Below are positions 1 to 5,946 of a DNA stretch of 5,946 bases, one piece after another. Within the stretch, counting starts at the first letter, position 1. Each line of letters begins with the position of its first letter. Below the pieces are notes generated by a model, which made no database searches, was not told the DNA's origin, and saw nothing but the letters and a program-made list of their open reading frames with translations. A program made the translations under genes and the position numbers. The DNA is taken from contig CANEXR010000186.1 in NCBI GenBank assembly GCA_947443815.1, positions 1 through 5,946 on the forward strand, written 5' to 3'. The stretch comes from Flavobacteriaceae bacterium. Lineage in GTDB: Bacteria > Bacteroidota > Bacteroidia > Flavobacteriales > Flavobacteriaceae.

Positions 1-603
1 ACAACCCACTGCATTTTTTATTTTTACTTGATAATAACCAGGAGCTAAGTTGGTAGCAATTGGGTTTGTAGTCCATGTAATGCCATCGTCAAAACTATAT
101 TGATCAGAAACAGTCGTTATATTTATAGTTCCACCAGTTCCACAGGTAGGTTGCGTTACAGAAAACGTAGGTGAGTTTAAATAGACTTGGTTAATGATAA
201 CATATTGAGAAGAGGATTGGCATCCTGCAGCATCTTTTATACGAATTAAATAATTTCCTGGGGTCAAATCAGTAGCTGTTGCATTTGTGGTCCATGTTAC
301 ACCATCATCAAAACTATATTGCGCCGCATTTGCCGCATTTATGGTTATCGTTCCTTTTCCATCGCAGGTAGACGGTTGGATAACGGTATAATCGGAATTT
401 CCTAATAATTGCGGTTCAATTATTTTAACTCCAGTTGCAGAGGAAATGCATCCAGTAGGGGTTTTTATTTTTATGTAATGAGTTCCAACCGGTAATAAAT
501 CTTTGGTAGGAGTTGTTTGCCAAGTAACTCCATTATCAAAACTATATTGTGCTGCAGGAGTTGTTACGGTTATTGAACCAGTTGTCACAATACAATTAGG
601 TTG
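1..603 (-). repeat. Array of three SprB-like protein repeats inside the surface protein
   Basis: Three tandem units carry the signature YSFD(D/N)G(V/I)TW, at residues 371-379, 447-455 and 520-528 (bases 520-546, 292-318 and 73-99). The period is 76, then 73 residues. Each unit begins near QP(N/S/T) with a cysteine (C355, C431, C505) and ends in a GC dipeptide (C403, C479, C552), giving Cys-Cys spacings of 48, 48 and 47. One disulphide per repeat is inferred. The pattern of G-T-I-T strand, YSFD core, L-P-G-Y strand and final GC resembles SprB-type repeats of flavobacterial adhesins. The third unit stops exactly at the window edge, so more units may follow. Confidence 0.85.
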
Positions 604-1656
604 AATAGTAGTACTATTTGGGCCTGTTATAGTATTGTTTATAGTCAGCTTTGTACTCACAAAACAACTGCTACCATCAGTTATTTTTACAGAATATTGG
701 CCTAGGCTTGTAACAAATGGCGGGACACTATAAGAGCTATTTGTGGCCCCTATAATTGCTATCCCATTCTGATACCATTGGAATGTTTTTTTATCGCTTA
801 CTGGTTTTGTTAAAGTAGCTGTTAAAACTAAATTACTATCACAAAAATTACCACTTTGAGTAATAGTAACACCAAAAGATTCTGATGTGTTTAATAATAA
901 ATTGTCATACAAAAAGTAAGGATAATCTACACCTGACATTGATGGATAAGATTTAGGCAAAACAGGAGGTGCACCAAGCATGATCGCATTTATAGTAACC
1001 GATGGAGTGAAAGAAATCGTGATTTCTCCCCAAGAAGAGATAGGAGTATAGGTTGCATGTCCAATCTCTATCCAAGTTGGATCGGCTAAATTAGGACTAC
1101 TGACAATATTTAATGGTAGATTTTTACTATTTGCACAACCATATAAAGTGACATTAACAGGTTCTAGCGAATCGACATTGCTATTAGTTGATAATGTTCC
1201 ATTATTGTATATTTTTAAAGCGGCTATATTAAAGGTCAACTGATAATTTGTTCCAGCAGTCATAGGTGATGATAAAGGAGCTCCTAAATACTCATTCCAG
1301 TCTGTTAAGAAAAGTGCACCAGCAATACCATCACCATCAGGAAAATTTTGCAACCCTAAATCTTTAACTCCAGGCATAATAAAACCACAGGTGTTAAAGT
1401 AATCTGTGGTGGCTTCTGTAGCCTGTATCCACGGTGTTGCAAGGTTTAATTCCGAAAAATTACTAGGACAACTAGCATGTGTTTCAAAGGAAGGATTTGG
1501 AATTATTGAAGTTATTGCGGTAGTGTTACAAATACAATCGCTATCATTTAAATCTATTTTTCCATCACCATCATCATCAATACCATTATTGCAATTTTCT
1601 TGTGCAGAACAGAATATAGAAAACAATAAAAATAGAACTAGTAGTTTGTATTTCAC
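1..1656 (-). CDS. Secreted multi-domain surface protein with SprB-like repeats (N-terminal part)
   Basis: This frame is open for 552 codons from a GTG at 1656-1654 to the left edge, so the C-terminus is missing. The GTG is chosen because it gives a good signal peptide (MKYKLLVLFLLFSIFCSAQ, cut probably after A18). An in-frame stop lies upstream at 1707-1705 with no ATG between. Mature order: an acidic calcium-binding-like stretch (residues 26-40, DDDGDGKIDLNDSD); a jelly-roll-like domain (about 50-250) opening with IIPNPSFE and rich in W, C and N; an Ig-like domain (about 255-345, core FQWYQNG around W294); then three repeats of 73-76 residues (352-552). This layout is typical of large Bacteroidota surface proteins exported by the type IX system, which usually end in a gliding-motility-type C-terminal domain. 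That end cannot be seen, so adhesion or matrix binding and T9SS export are inferences. No enzymatic motif is visible. Confidence 0.9.
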   Translation of the reverse strand, partial: MKYKLLVLFLLFSIFCSAQENCNNGIDDDGDGKIDLNDSDCICNTTAITSIIPNPSFETHASCPSNFSELNLATPWIQATEATTDYFNTCGFIMPGVKDLGLQNFPDGDGIAGALFLTDWNEYLGAPLSSPMTAGTNYQLTFNIAALKIYNNGTLSTNSNVDSLEPVNVTLYGCANSKNLPLNIVSSPNLADPTWIEIGHATYTPISSWGEITISFTPSVTINAIMLGAPPVLPKSYPSMSGVDYPYFLYDNLLLNTSESFGVTITQSGNFCDSNLVLTATLTKPVSDKKTFQWYQNGIAIIGATNSSYSVPPFVTSLGQYSVKITDGSSCFVSTKLTINNTITGPNSTTIQPNCIVTTGSITVTTPAAQYSFDNGVTWQTTPTKDLLPVGTHYIKIKTPTGCISSATGVKIIEPQLLGNSDYTVIQPSTCDGKGTITINAANAAQYSFDDGVTWTTNATATDLTPGNYLIRIKDAAGCQSSSQYVIINQVYLNSPTFSVTQPTCGTGGTINITTVSDQYSFDDGITWTTNPIATNLAPGYYQVKIKNAVGC

Positions 1657-1678
1657 TTTATGAAAATTTTTTAGATTG

Positions 1679-1708
1679 TAAATGTAATTAAATAGGTACA
1701 AATTTCAA
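1679..1708 (-). promoter_or_regulatory. Candidate promoter of the surface-protein gene
   Basis: Read on the minus strand, a TTG at 1708-1706 is followed after 19 bases by TACATTTA at 1686-1679. This differs from the Bacteroidota -7 consensus TAnnTTTG at only the last base, and the spacing is in the normal range. Transcription would begin at about 1672, giving a leader of roughly 15 bases before the GTG start. The call rests on pattern and position only. Confidence 0.4.
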
Positions 1709-1873
1709 AAAACATGCCGCTTCTATTTTCATTTATTTTTTTGGTAAAATAAAAAGCAGATATATACTTACAAAAAAAACAAGTAATTGATTTGGTTTTT
1801 CTATTCTTGAGAAGTTTTTATGCTAACCACTAATTGAGTATTGAATTTTAATTTAAAAGGGGTATAATAGCTT

Positions 1874-1906
1874 TTGTATAAAATCAATAATTATCCCTTA
1901 TTTTTG
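1874..1906 (+). promoter_or_regulatory. Candidate Bacteroidota-type promoter of the radical SAM gene
   Basis: A TTG at 1874-1876 (within CTTTTG) and TATTTTTG at 1899-1906 match the Bacteroidota -33 and -7 elements. The -7 match to TAnnTTTG is exact and the spacer is 22 bases. The expected start point is about 1911-1914, only some 10 bases before the TTG start codon, so the transcript would be almost leaderless. This supports the chosen start and single-gene transcription. Confidence 0.6.
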
Positions 1907-1923
1907 CACCAAACTTTTTCCTC

Positions 1924-4122
1924 TTGAAACCAAAACTATTCCTCATCACGCCTCCATTTACCCAACTGAATACACCGTATCCAGCAACGGCTTACATCAA
2001 AGGGTTTTTGAATACAAAAAACATCGAATCCGTTCAAGCAGATTTAGGAATAGAAGTGATTTTAAAATTGTTTTCAAAAGAAGGGTTGAAGCAATTATTT
2101 GCTTTTTCAACATCAAATACCCAACAACTAAGTCCCAATGCCCAAAGAATTCGGGCGCTACAAGACGAGTACCTCAAAACTATTGAGCCTGTAATTGCTT
2201 TTTTACAAGGAAAAAATCCAACTTTAGCCCTTCAAATTTGTCAAGAAGATTTCTTGCCTGAAGCTTCTAGATTTGCACAATTAGAAGATTTGGATTGGGC
2301 TTTTGGCACGATGGGAACGCAGGACAAAGCCAAACATCTAGCCACTTTATACCTCGAAGATATCTCTGATTTTATAGTAGAATGCGTAGATGAAAATTTT
2401 GGTTTTAGTCGGTATGCGGAACGTTTGGGACGTTCTGCTAATTCGTTTGACGAATTATACACCACTTTACAGCAAGACCCAACTTACATTGATGGGGTTT
2501 TACTTTCTATTTTAAAACAAAAAATAGAAACCATTCAGCCCACGATGTTTTTAATTTCGGTGCCGTTTCCAGGGAATTTATATTCGGCTTTTCGTTCCGC
2601 ACAATGGGTTAAAAAAAACTATCCCACAATCAAAATTGCCATGGGTGGCGGTTTCGCAAATACCGAATTGCGTTCGCTATCAGATGCCCGGGTTTTTGAG
2701 TTTTTCGATTATATCACTTTGGATGATGGGGAAATGCCGATAGAATTATTAGCCTCTCCCAACTTTTCTGAAGATGGAATAACAAGAACTTACAAAAGAA
2801 CATTCTTGTTAGAAAATGGAAAAGTTGTTTATAAAAATAATTCTACTAAGTCTGATTACAAACAATCCCAAGTTGGAACGCCTGATTATTCCGATTTGCT
2901 TTTGGATAAATACATTTCGGTCATTGAAATCATAAACCCAATGCACCGCATGTGGAGTGATGGACGTTGGAATAAACTTACCATGGCACACGGTTGTTAT
3001 TGGGGAAAATGCACGTTTTGTGATATCTCATTAGATTATATAAAGGTGTACGAGCCTGTAGCGGCTAACTTGCTGTGTGATCGAATGGAAGAAATGATAG
3101 CGCAAACGGGCGAAAATGGATTTCATTTTGTAGATGAAGCAGCTCCTCCTGCATTAATGCGCGCTTTGGCTCTCGAAATCCTTCGTAGAAATTTAGCGGT
3201 AACTTGGTGGACCAACATTCGATTCGAAAAAAGTTTTACTAAAGATCTATGTCTTCTTTTAAAAGCCTCTGGATGCATTGCCGTTTCTGGCGGACTCGAA
3301 GTTGCCTCGGATCGATTATTAAAATTGATAGACAAAGGTGTTACTGTCGAACAGGTAGCGAAAGTCACTCGTAATTTTACCGAAGCTGGACTAATGGTAC
3401 ATGCCTATTTGATGTACGGTTATCCCACGCAAACTATTCAGGAAACGGTGGATAGCCTAGAAATGGTACGCCAATTATTTGAAGCTGGGATTTTGCAATC
3501 TGGATTTTGGCATCAATTTGCCATGACCGCACATAGTCCAGTTGGTTTGTATCCTGAAAAATTTGGTGTAGTAAAACAAACGGAAAGTATAGGAACTTTT
3601 GCCAATAACGACATCAATTATACCGATATAACAGGAATTGACCATGATAAATTCAGTTTTGGACTCAAGAAATCATTGTTTAACTTTATGCACGGCATTT
3701 GTTTTGACTACGAATTGCAAGACTGGTTTGATTTTAAAATTCCAAAAACAAAAATTGAAACTGATTTTATTTTTGATGCGCTTCAAGAAGAAGCTGATTT
3801 TAATATAAAACCCACTGCAAAAGTCGTTTGGCTAGGAGGAAAGCCATCTGTAGAACATTTTATCAAATCCAAAAAAGGAAATTCTTGGGAAATAATGGCT
3901 TTAACTTTTCATGATAAAAAAGAAAGTTTCACCATTCAAACCAATAAAAAAGAAGGGGAATGGCTAGTGGAATTAGTCCGAAAAATAGCCGTTTCAAATA
4001 CTAAAGTCTATTCTTTTCAGGAAATAAAATCGGATTTCGAAACCCATTTTGAAGATTTTGAATTGCTTTGGTATTCCAAACCGATTAATACATTACGAGA
4101 ATTTGGATTGTTAGTTTTGTAA
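1924..4122 (+). CDS. B12-binding-type radical SAM protein, substrate unknown
   Basis: This is a complete 732-residue cytoplasmic enzyme. The TTG start is needed because the first beta strand, MKPKLFLITPPF, follows at once; a stop lies upstream at 1888-1890 with no ATG between. Residues 1-45 and about 207-275 (MFLISVPFPGN, GGGF at 241-244) look like two halves of a cobalamin-binding Rossmann domain, split by a helical stretch of about 160 residues. The DxHxxG ligand motif is absent (D40-L-G-I-E instead). The radical SAM barrel covers about 340-570: cluster cysteines C358, C363 and C366 (GCYWGKCTFCD), FVDEA at 402-406, SGGLE at 455-459 and YGYPTQT at 498-504. The cysteine spacing is CX4CX2C, not the common CX3CX2C. 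Residues about 600-732 form a C-terminal region I do not recognise, ending LREFGLLVL. Such enzymes cleave SAM to a 5'-deoxyadenosyl radical, often for methylation or rearrangement. No neighbour suggests the substrate. Confidence 0.9.
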   Translation: MKPKLFLITPPFTQLNTPYPATAYIKGFLNTKNIESVQADLGIEVILKLFSKEGLKQLFAFSTSNTQQLSPNAQRIRALQDEYLKTIEPVIAFLQGKNPTLALQICQEDFLPEASRFAQLEDLDWAFGTMGTQDKAKHLATLYLEDISDFIVECVDENFGFSRYAERLGRSANSFDELYTTLQQDPTYIDGVLLSILKQKIETIQPTMFLISVPFPGNLYSAFRSAQWVKKNYPTIKIAMGGGFANTELRSLSDARVFEFFDYITLDDGEMPIELLASPNFSEDGITRTYKRTFLLENGKVVYKNNSTKSDYKQSQVGTPDYSDLLLDKYISVIEIINPMHRMWSDGRWNKLTMAHGCYWGKCTFCDISLDYIKVYEPVAANLLCDRMEEMIAQTGENGFHFVDEAAPPALMRALALEILRRNLAVTWWTNIRFEKSFTKDLCLLLKASGCIAVSGGLEVASDRLLKLIDKGVTVEQVAKVTRNFTEAGLMVHAYLMYGYPTQTIQETVDSLEMVRQLFEAGILQSGFWHQFAMTAHSPVGLYPEKFGVVKQTESIGTFANNDINYTDITGIDHDKFSFGLKKSLFNFMHGICFDYELQDWFDFKIPKTKIETDFIFDALQEEADFNIKPTAKVVWLGGKPSVEHFIKSKKGNSWEIMALTFHDKKESFTIQTNKKEGEWLVELVRKIAVSNTKVYSFQEIKSDFETHFEDFELLWYSKPINTLREFGLLVL

Positions 4123-4145
4123 CCGTTACTTTATTTTTTGGTTAC
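4119..4145. terminator. Possible bidirectional terminator between convergent genes
   Basis: GTAACC at 4119-4124 pairs perfectly with GGTTAC at 4140-4145 across a 15-base loop containing a T-rich run (4130-4139). The repeat overlaps the stop codons of both convergent genes, which are 8 bases apart. A stem of 6 pairs is short and the loop long, so it would be a weak hairpin. A shorter overlapping palindrome (GTAAC-C-GTTAC, 4119-4129) followed by T-rich sequence is an alternative for the plus strand. The position suits a shared terminator, but the fold is not convincing by itself. Confidence 0.3.
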
Positions 4146-4658
4146 CCAATAATGAAAATCTCTTTCTAAATCATACACCATTCTTTTAACACTTCTCCTC
4201 ATAATCAAATAAGGTATTCCAAGCATAAATGCCATGTGAAATACTAAAAAAGGCAGTACAAAGAGTGGTGCATTTCCAGTATCGCTAAACAAAAAGGAAC
4301 TAAACATAATGATATAAAACAACAGAAAAAAACCTAAAAACACCAACATTTTTCTTTGAAAGCCACTAATTTCAGTTTTTATAATTAGCTGGTCTGTTTC
4401 TTCTACTAATTGTCCTGTAGCTTTGGCAAAAGAATAGTTAGTGTCAAATATTTTTCTTCTTTTTTTTAATTCAAAGCCATTATTTTCAATTGTTCCCTTG
4501 TATTCGTTTTTGCTAGAAGTAAACACTTCAAAAGGTTCAAAACCCAAATTTGATTCATCTACATTTTCTCTAAATTTTTTTATAAAATCAATTTTTGAAA
4601 TTTGCAATTCAATGTTGATGTCTTTTATTAGGTTTATTTTTCTTAAAAAAGTATTCAT
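4131..4658 (-). CDS. Hypothetical protein with two membrane segments
   Basis: This is a complete 175-residue protein with an ATG start at 4658. I do not recognise a named family. Residues 1-100 are a soluble, charged N-terminal region containing a short beta-like block (NEYKGTIENNGFELKKRRK, residues 51-69). Two hydrophobic helices follow, at about 104-124 (MLVFLGFFLLFYIIMFSSFLF) and about 131-153. A loop of only about six residues joins them, and a basic, charged tail (RRSVKRMVYDLERD) ends the protein. Basic residues flank the outer ends of both helices, so both termini are predicted to be cytoplasmic, anchored by an inner-membrane hairpin. There is no signal peptide, catalytic motif or cysteine cluster. 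It converges on the radical SAM gene, diverges from the esterase gene and appears to be transcribed alone. The function is unknown. Confidence 0.85.
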   Translation of the reverse strand: MNTFLRKINLIKDINIELQISKIDFIKKFRENVDESNLGFEPFEVFTSSKNEYKGTIENNGFELKKRRKIFDTNYSFAKATGQLVEETDQLIIKTEISGFQRKMLVFLGFFLLFYIIMFSSFLFSDTGNAPLFVLPFLVFHMAFMLGIPYLIMRRSVKRMVYDLERDFHYWVTKK

Positions 4659-4679
4659 TTATTTTGGGTTTAGTTGCTT

Positions 4680-4687
4680 CAAATGTA
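4680..4687 (-). promoter_or_regulatory. Candidate -7 element of the membrane-protein gene
   Basis: On the minus strand, TACATTTG at 4687-4680 matches the Bacteroidota -7 consensus TAnnTTTG exactly. It lies 21 bases before the ATG at 4658, giving a predicted leader of about 15 bases. No good TTG -33 element is visible at the expected distance; the nearest triplet is ATG at 4712-4710, 22 bases upstream. Only the -7 element is claimed. Confidence 0.4.
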
Positions 4688-4820
4688 TGTTTTTTATTTC
4701 ATTTTTTTTCATTGTAGAAAGCTTGTCAGAAAAAAATTATTGCTAAGAATAGAATAGTAAATTGGTGTTTTTTTATTACCATTTGATATTTTAGTATCTT
4801 TCATATTAAATTTAAAAGTT

Positions 4821-4828
4821 TAGGTTTG
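4821..4828 (+). promoter_or_regulatory. Candidate -7 element of the esterase gene
   Basis: TAGGTTTG at 4821-4828 matches TAnnTTTG exactly and sits 33 bases before the ATG at 4862, giving a leader of roughly 27 bases. No TTG occurs at the usual distance upstream, so the -33 element is missing or degenerate. The gap from 4659 to 4861 (203 bases) also holds the opposing promoter of the membrane-protein gene. I see nothing else in it. Confidence 0.45.
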
Positions 4829-4861
4829 CTTTCTGTGTTTTATTTTAATCAACCAATTATA

Positions 4862-5946
4862 ATGTTTAAAAAAAGTGTTCTCTTACTTGTTTTCCTATTT
4901 CTTTCCTTTTCCTCATTTGCTCAAAAAGCTTTACCTATAAATAATTCCTTTTTGTATTCAGGAAGAGTAGAAAATCTTGCCAATGATAAAGTACTTTTGA
5001 TAGGTTCCGCTTCGTCTGTTTCGTTTAATTTTAAAGGAAATTCTTGTGCTATTTCCTTGCAAAGTATTGATTCTTGGGAACATCACAATTATGTTTCTCT
5101 AGAATTAGATGGTGTTTATATGGGGCGTTTTAAAATTGAGAAAGGGGCTATACAATCTTTTCCAGTGGTAGCTTCGGCAAAGAAAAAAACACATTGTTTG
5201 ACAATTTATAAAGCCACCGAAGCATCAAACGGAACTGTTTTGTTTGCAGGCACAACAGCTAAATTGACAACAATCACGTCTAAAAACAAAAAGAAAATAG
5301 AGTTTATAGGTGATTCTATAACTTGCGGAATGGGAAATGATACTGCTGCAATTCCTTGTGGAATGGGAGAATGGTTCGATCAGCACAATGCTTATTGGGC
5401 TTATGGGCCTGATGTTTCTCGTAGTTTGAATGCCGATTTTGTTTTGAGTTCAGTTTCTGGAATTGGAATGTATCGGAATTGGAATGATGAGCATCTCAAC
5501 GAAGCTAATATGCCAGATGTTTATGAAAATTTGTATTTGAATAAAGACAATTCAAAACCATATAAATTTGCTTTTCAACCTGATTTAGTGAGTATTTGTT
5601 TGGGAACGAATGACTTGTCTAATGGCGATGGTAAAAAAGAACGATTGCCTTTTAATGAAGAAAAATACGTTTCGAATTATATTAATTTTATAAAAACAGT
5701 TTATCAACACGCACCTAATACCAGAATTGTATTGCTGAATAGTCCAATGGTTTCTGGTGATAGAAATGAGATTTTAGTACGTTGTTTGAAAAAAGTAATT
5801 CAGGCTTTCGAAAAAGATATACAACACAAAACAATTGCTTTATTCGAATTTCAACCAATGAAACCCAACGGCTGTGGTTCCCATCCCGATATTGCTGATG
5901 ATGCCATTATGGCGAATCAATTAACATCTTTCTTTAAAAAATTACT
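4862..5946 (+). CDS. Secreted CE2-type SGNH esterase, probable carbohydrate deacetylase (3' end cut)
   Basis: The frame runs 361 codons from ATG 4862 to the right edge without a stop. A signal peptide (MFKKSVLLLVFLFLSFSSFAQ, cut after A20) sends it to the periplasm or beyond. Residues about 22-135 resemble the beta-sandwich N-terminal domain of carbohydrate esterase family 2, including GRVENL at 33-38 and the IYKATEASNG stretch. The SGNH catalytic domain follows: block I GDSIT with nucleophile S152, block II SGIGMYRN with G200/G202, block III GTND at 248-251, and block V GCGSHPD with H341. The residue three before the histidine is C338, not Asp, so a Ser-His dyad as reported for some CE2 enzymes is plausible. 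Removal of acetyl groups from plant or other polysaccharides is the family role; the substrate here is inferred. SGNH proteins of this type are about 360-370 residues long, so only a few residues are probably missing. It stands alone in the window. Confidence 0.9.
   Translation, partial: MFKKSVLLLVFLFLSFSSFAQKALPINNSFLYSGRVENLANDKVLLIGSASSVSFNFKGNSCAISLQSIDSWEHHNYVSLELDGVYMGRFKIEKGAIQSFPVVASAKKKTHCLTIYKATEASNGTVLFAGTTAKLTTITSKNKKKIEFIGDSITCGMGNDTAAIPCGMGEWFDQHNAYWAYGPDVSRSLNADFVLSSVSGIGMYRNWNDEHLNEANMPDVYENLYLNKDNSKPYKFAFQPDLVSICLGTNDLSNGDGKKERLPFNEEKYVSNYINFIKTVYQHAPNTRIVLLNSPMVSGDRNEILVRCLKKVIQAFEKDIQHKTIALFEFQPMKPNGCGSHPDIADDAIMANQLTSFFKKL

Larger units (their letters stand above)
1657..1923. 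other. Divergent intergenic region (267 bp), promoters only
   Basis: This very AT-rich gap separates the divergent surface-protein and radical SAM genes. It holds a candidate promoter for each. I see no RNA gene, riboswitch-like conserved core or credible small gene. The longest obvious plus-strand ATG frame near its centre (1714-1752) encodes just 12 residues and has no support. No B12-riboswitch-like sequence precedes the radical SAM gene, and the predicted leader of about 10 bases leaves no room for one. Confidence 0.6.

Noticed and set aside
1562..1582. CATCAC/CATCAT-rich tract resembling a microsatellite
   Set aside because: On the minus strand it encodes the acidic DDDGDGK part of the calcium-binding-like stretch. 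Codon choice for Asp and Gly explains the apparent repeat.
1406..1663. Plus-strand 85-residue open frame
   Set aside because: It lies wholly antisense to the signal peptide and jelly-roll region of the surface-protein gene, whose minus-strand reading is clearly coding. Its sequence shows no domain.
1714..1752. 12-codon plus-strand frame between the divergent genes, considered as a RiPP-like precursor for the radical SAM enzyme
   Set aside because: It is very short and hydrophobic, has no core-like residues or promoter placed before it, and lies about 170 bases before the enzyme gene, upstream of that gene's own predicted promoter.
1657..1923. Cobalamin or SAM riboswitch upstream of the radical SAM gene
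   Set aside because: The predicted transcript leader is only about 10 bases, and I see no conserved riboswitch core or stable stems in the gap.
2241..3368. Three short minus-strand open frames (2241-2465, 2809-2991, 3123-3368)
   Set aside because: All lie antisense within the radical SAM gene, which has clear conserved motifs in its own frame across these stretches.
4441..4746. Plus-strand 101-residue open frame rich in F and S
   Set aside because: It is antisense to the 5' part of the membrane-protein gene. The composition is what AT-rich antisense of Lys- and Asn-rich coding sequence gives, and it runs through that gene's promoter.

Overview
The window looks like a chromosomal segment of a low-GC member of the Bacteroidota, most likely a Flavobacterium-like member of the Flavobacteriaceae. 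The evidence is the AT-rich sequence, matches to the Bacteroidota promoter -7 element (TAnnTTTG), the lack of clear Shine-Dalgarno sequences, and the gene families. These include a secreted multi-domain surface protein with SprB-like repeats, a B12-type radical SAM enzyme, and a secreted CE2/SGNH-type esterase with a typical FAQ signal peptidase site.

There are four genes. (1) Positions 1-1656, minus strand: the N-terminal 552 residues of a large secreted, adhesin-like protein, whose C-terminus lies beyond the left edge. It carries a signal peptide, an acidic DxDxDG-type calcium-binding-like stretch, a jelly-roll-like domain, an Ig-like domain and three Cys-bounded repeats. (2) Positions 1924-4122, plus strand: a complete 732-residue cobalamin-binding-type radical SAM protein of unknown substrate, with an unusual CX4CX2C cluster motif and a TTG start. 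(3) Positions 4131-4658, minus strand: a complete 175-residue protein with two membrane segments and unknown function, convergent with gene 2 and separated from it by only 8 bases. (4) Positions 4862-5946, plus strand: a secreted esterase with a CE2-type N-terminal beta domain and an SGNH catalytic domain, cut by the right edge probably only a few residues before its natural end.

No two neighbours share a strand, so none of the four genes is in an operon with another here. Each has its own candidate promoter. The two divergent gaps (1657-1923 and 4659-4861) hold the promoters, and the convergent junction at about 4119-4145 holds a small inverted repeat. The genes give no evidence of one joint pathway: two encode exported proteins, one a membrane protein and one a cytoplasmic metalloenzyme. 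I saw no RNA genes, insertion sequences, CRISPR arrays or phage features. The most interesting item is the orphan radical SAM protein; no RiPP precursor or partner enzyme accompanies it inside the window, so I cannot claim a new system.
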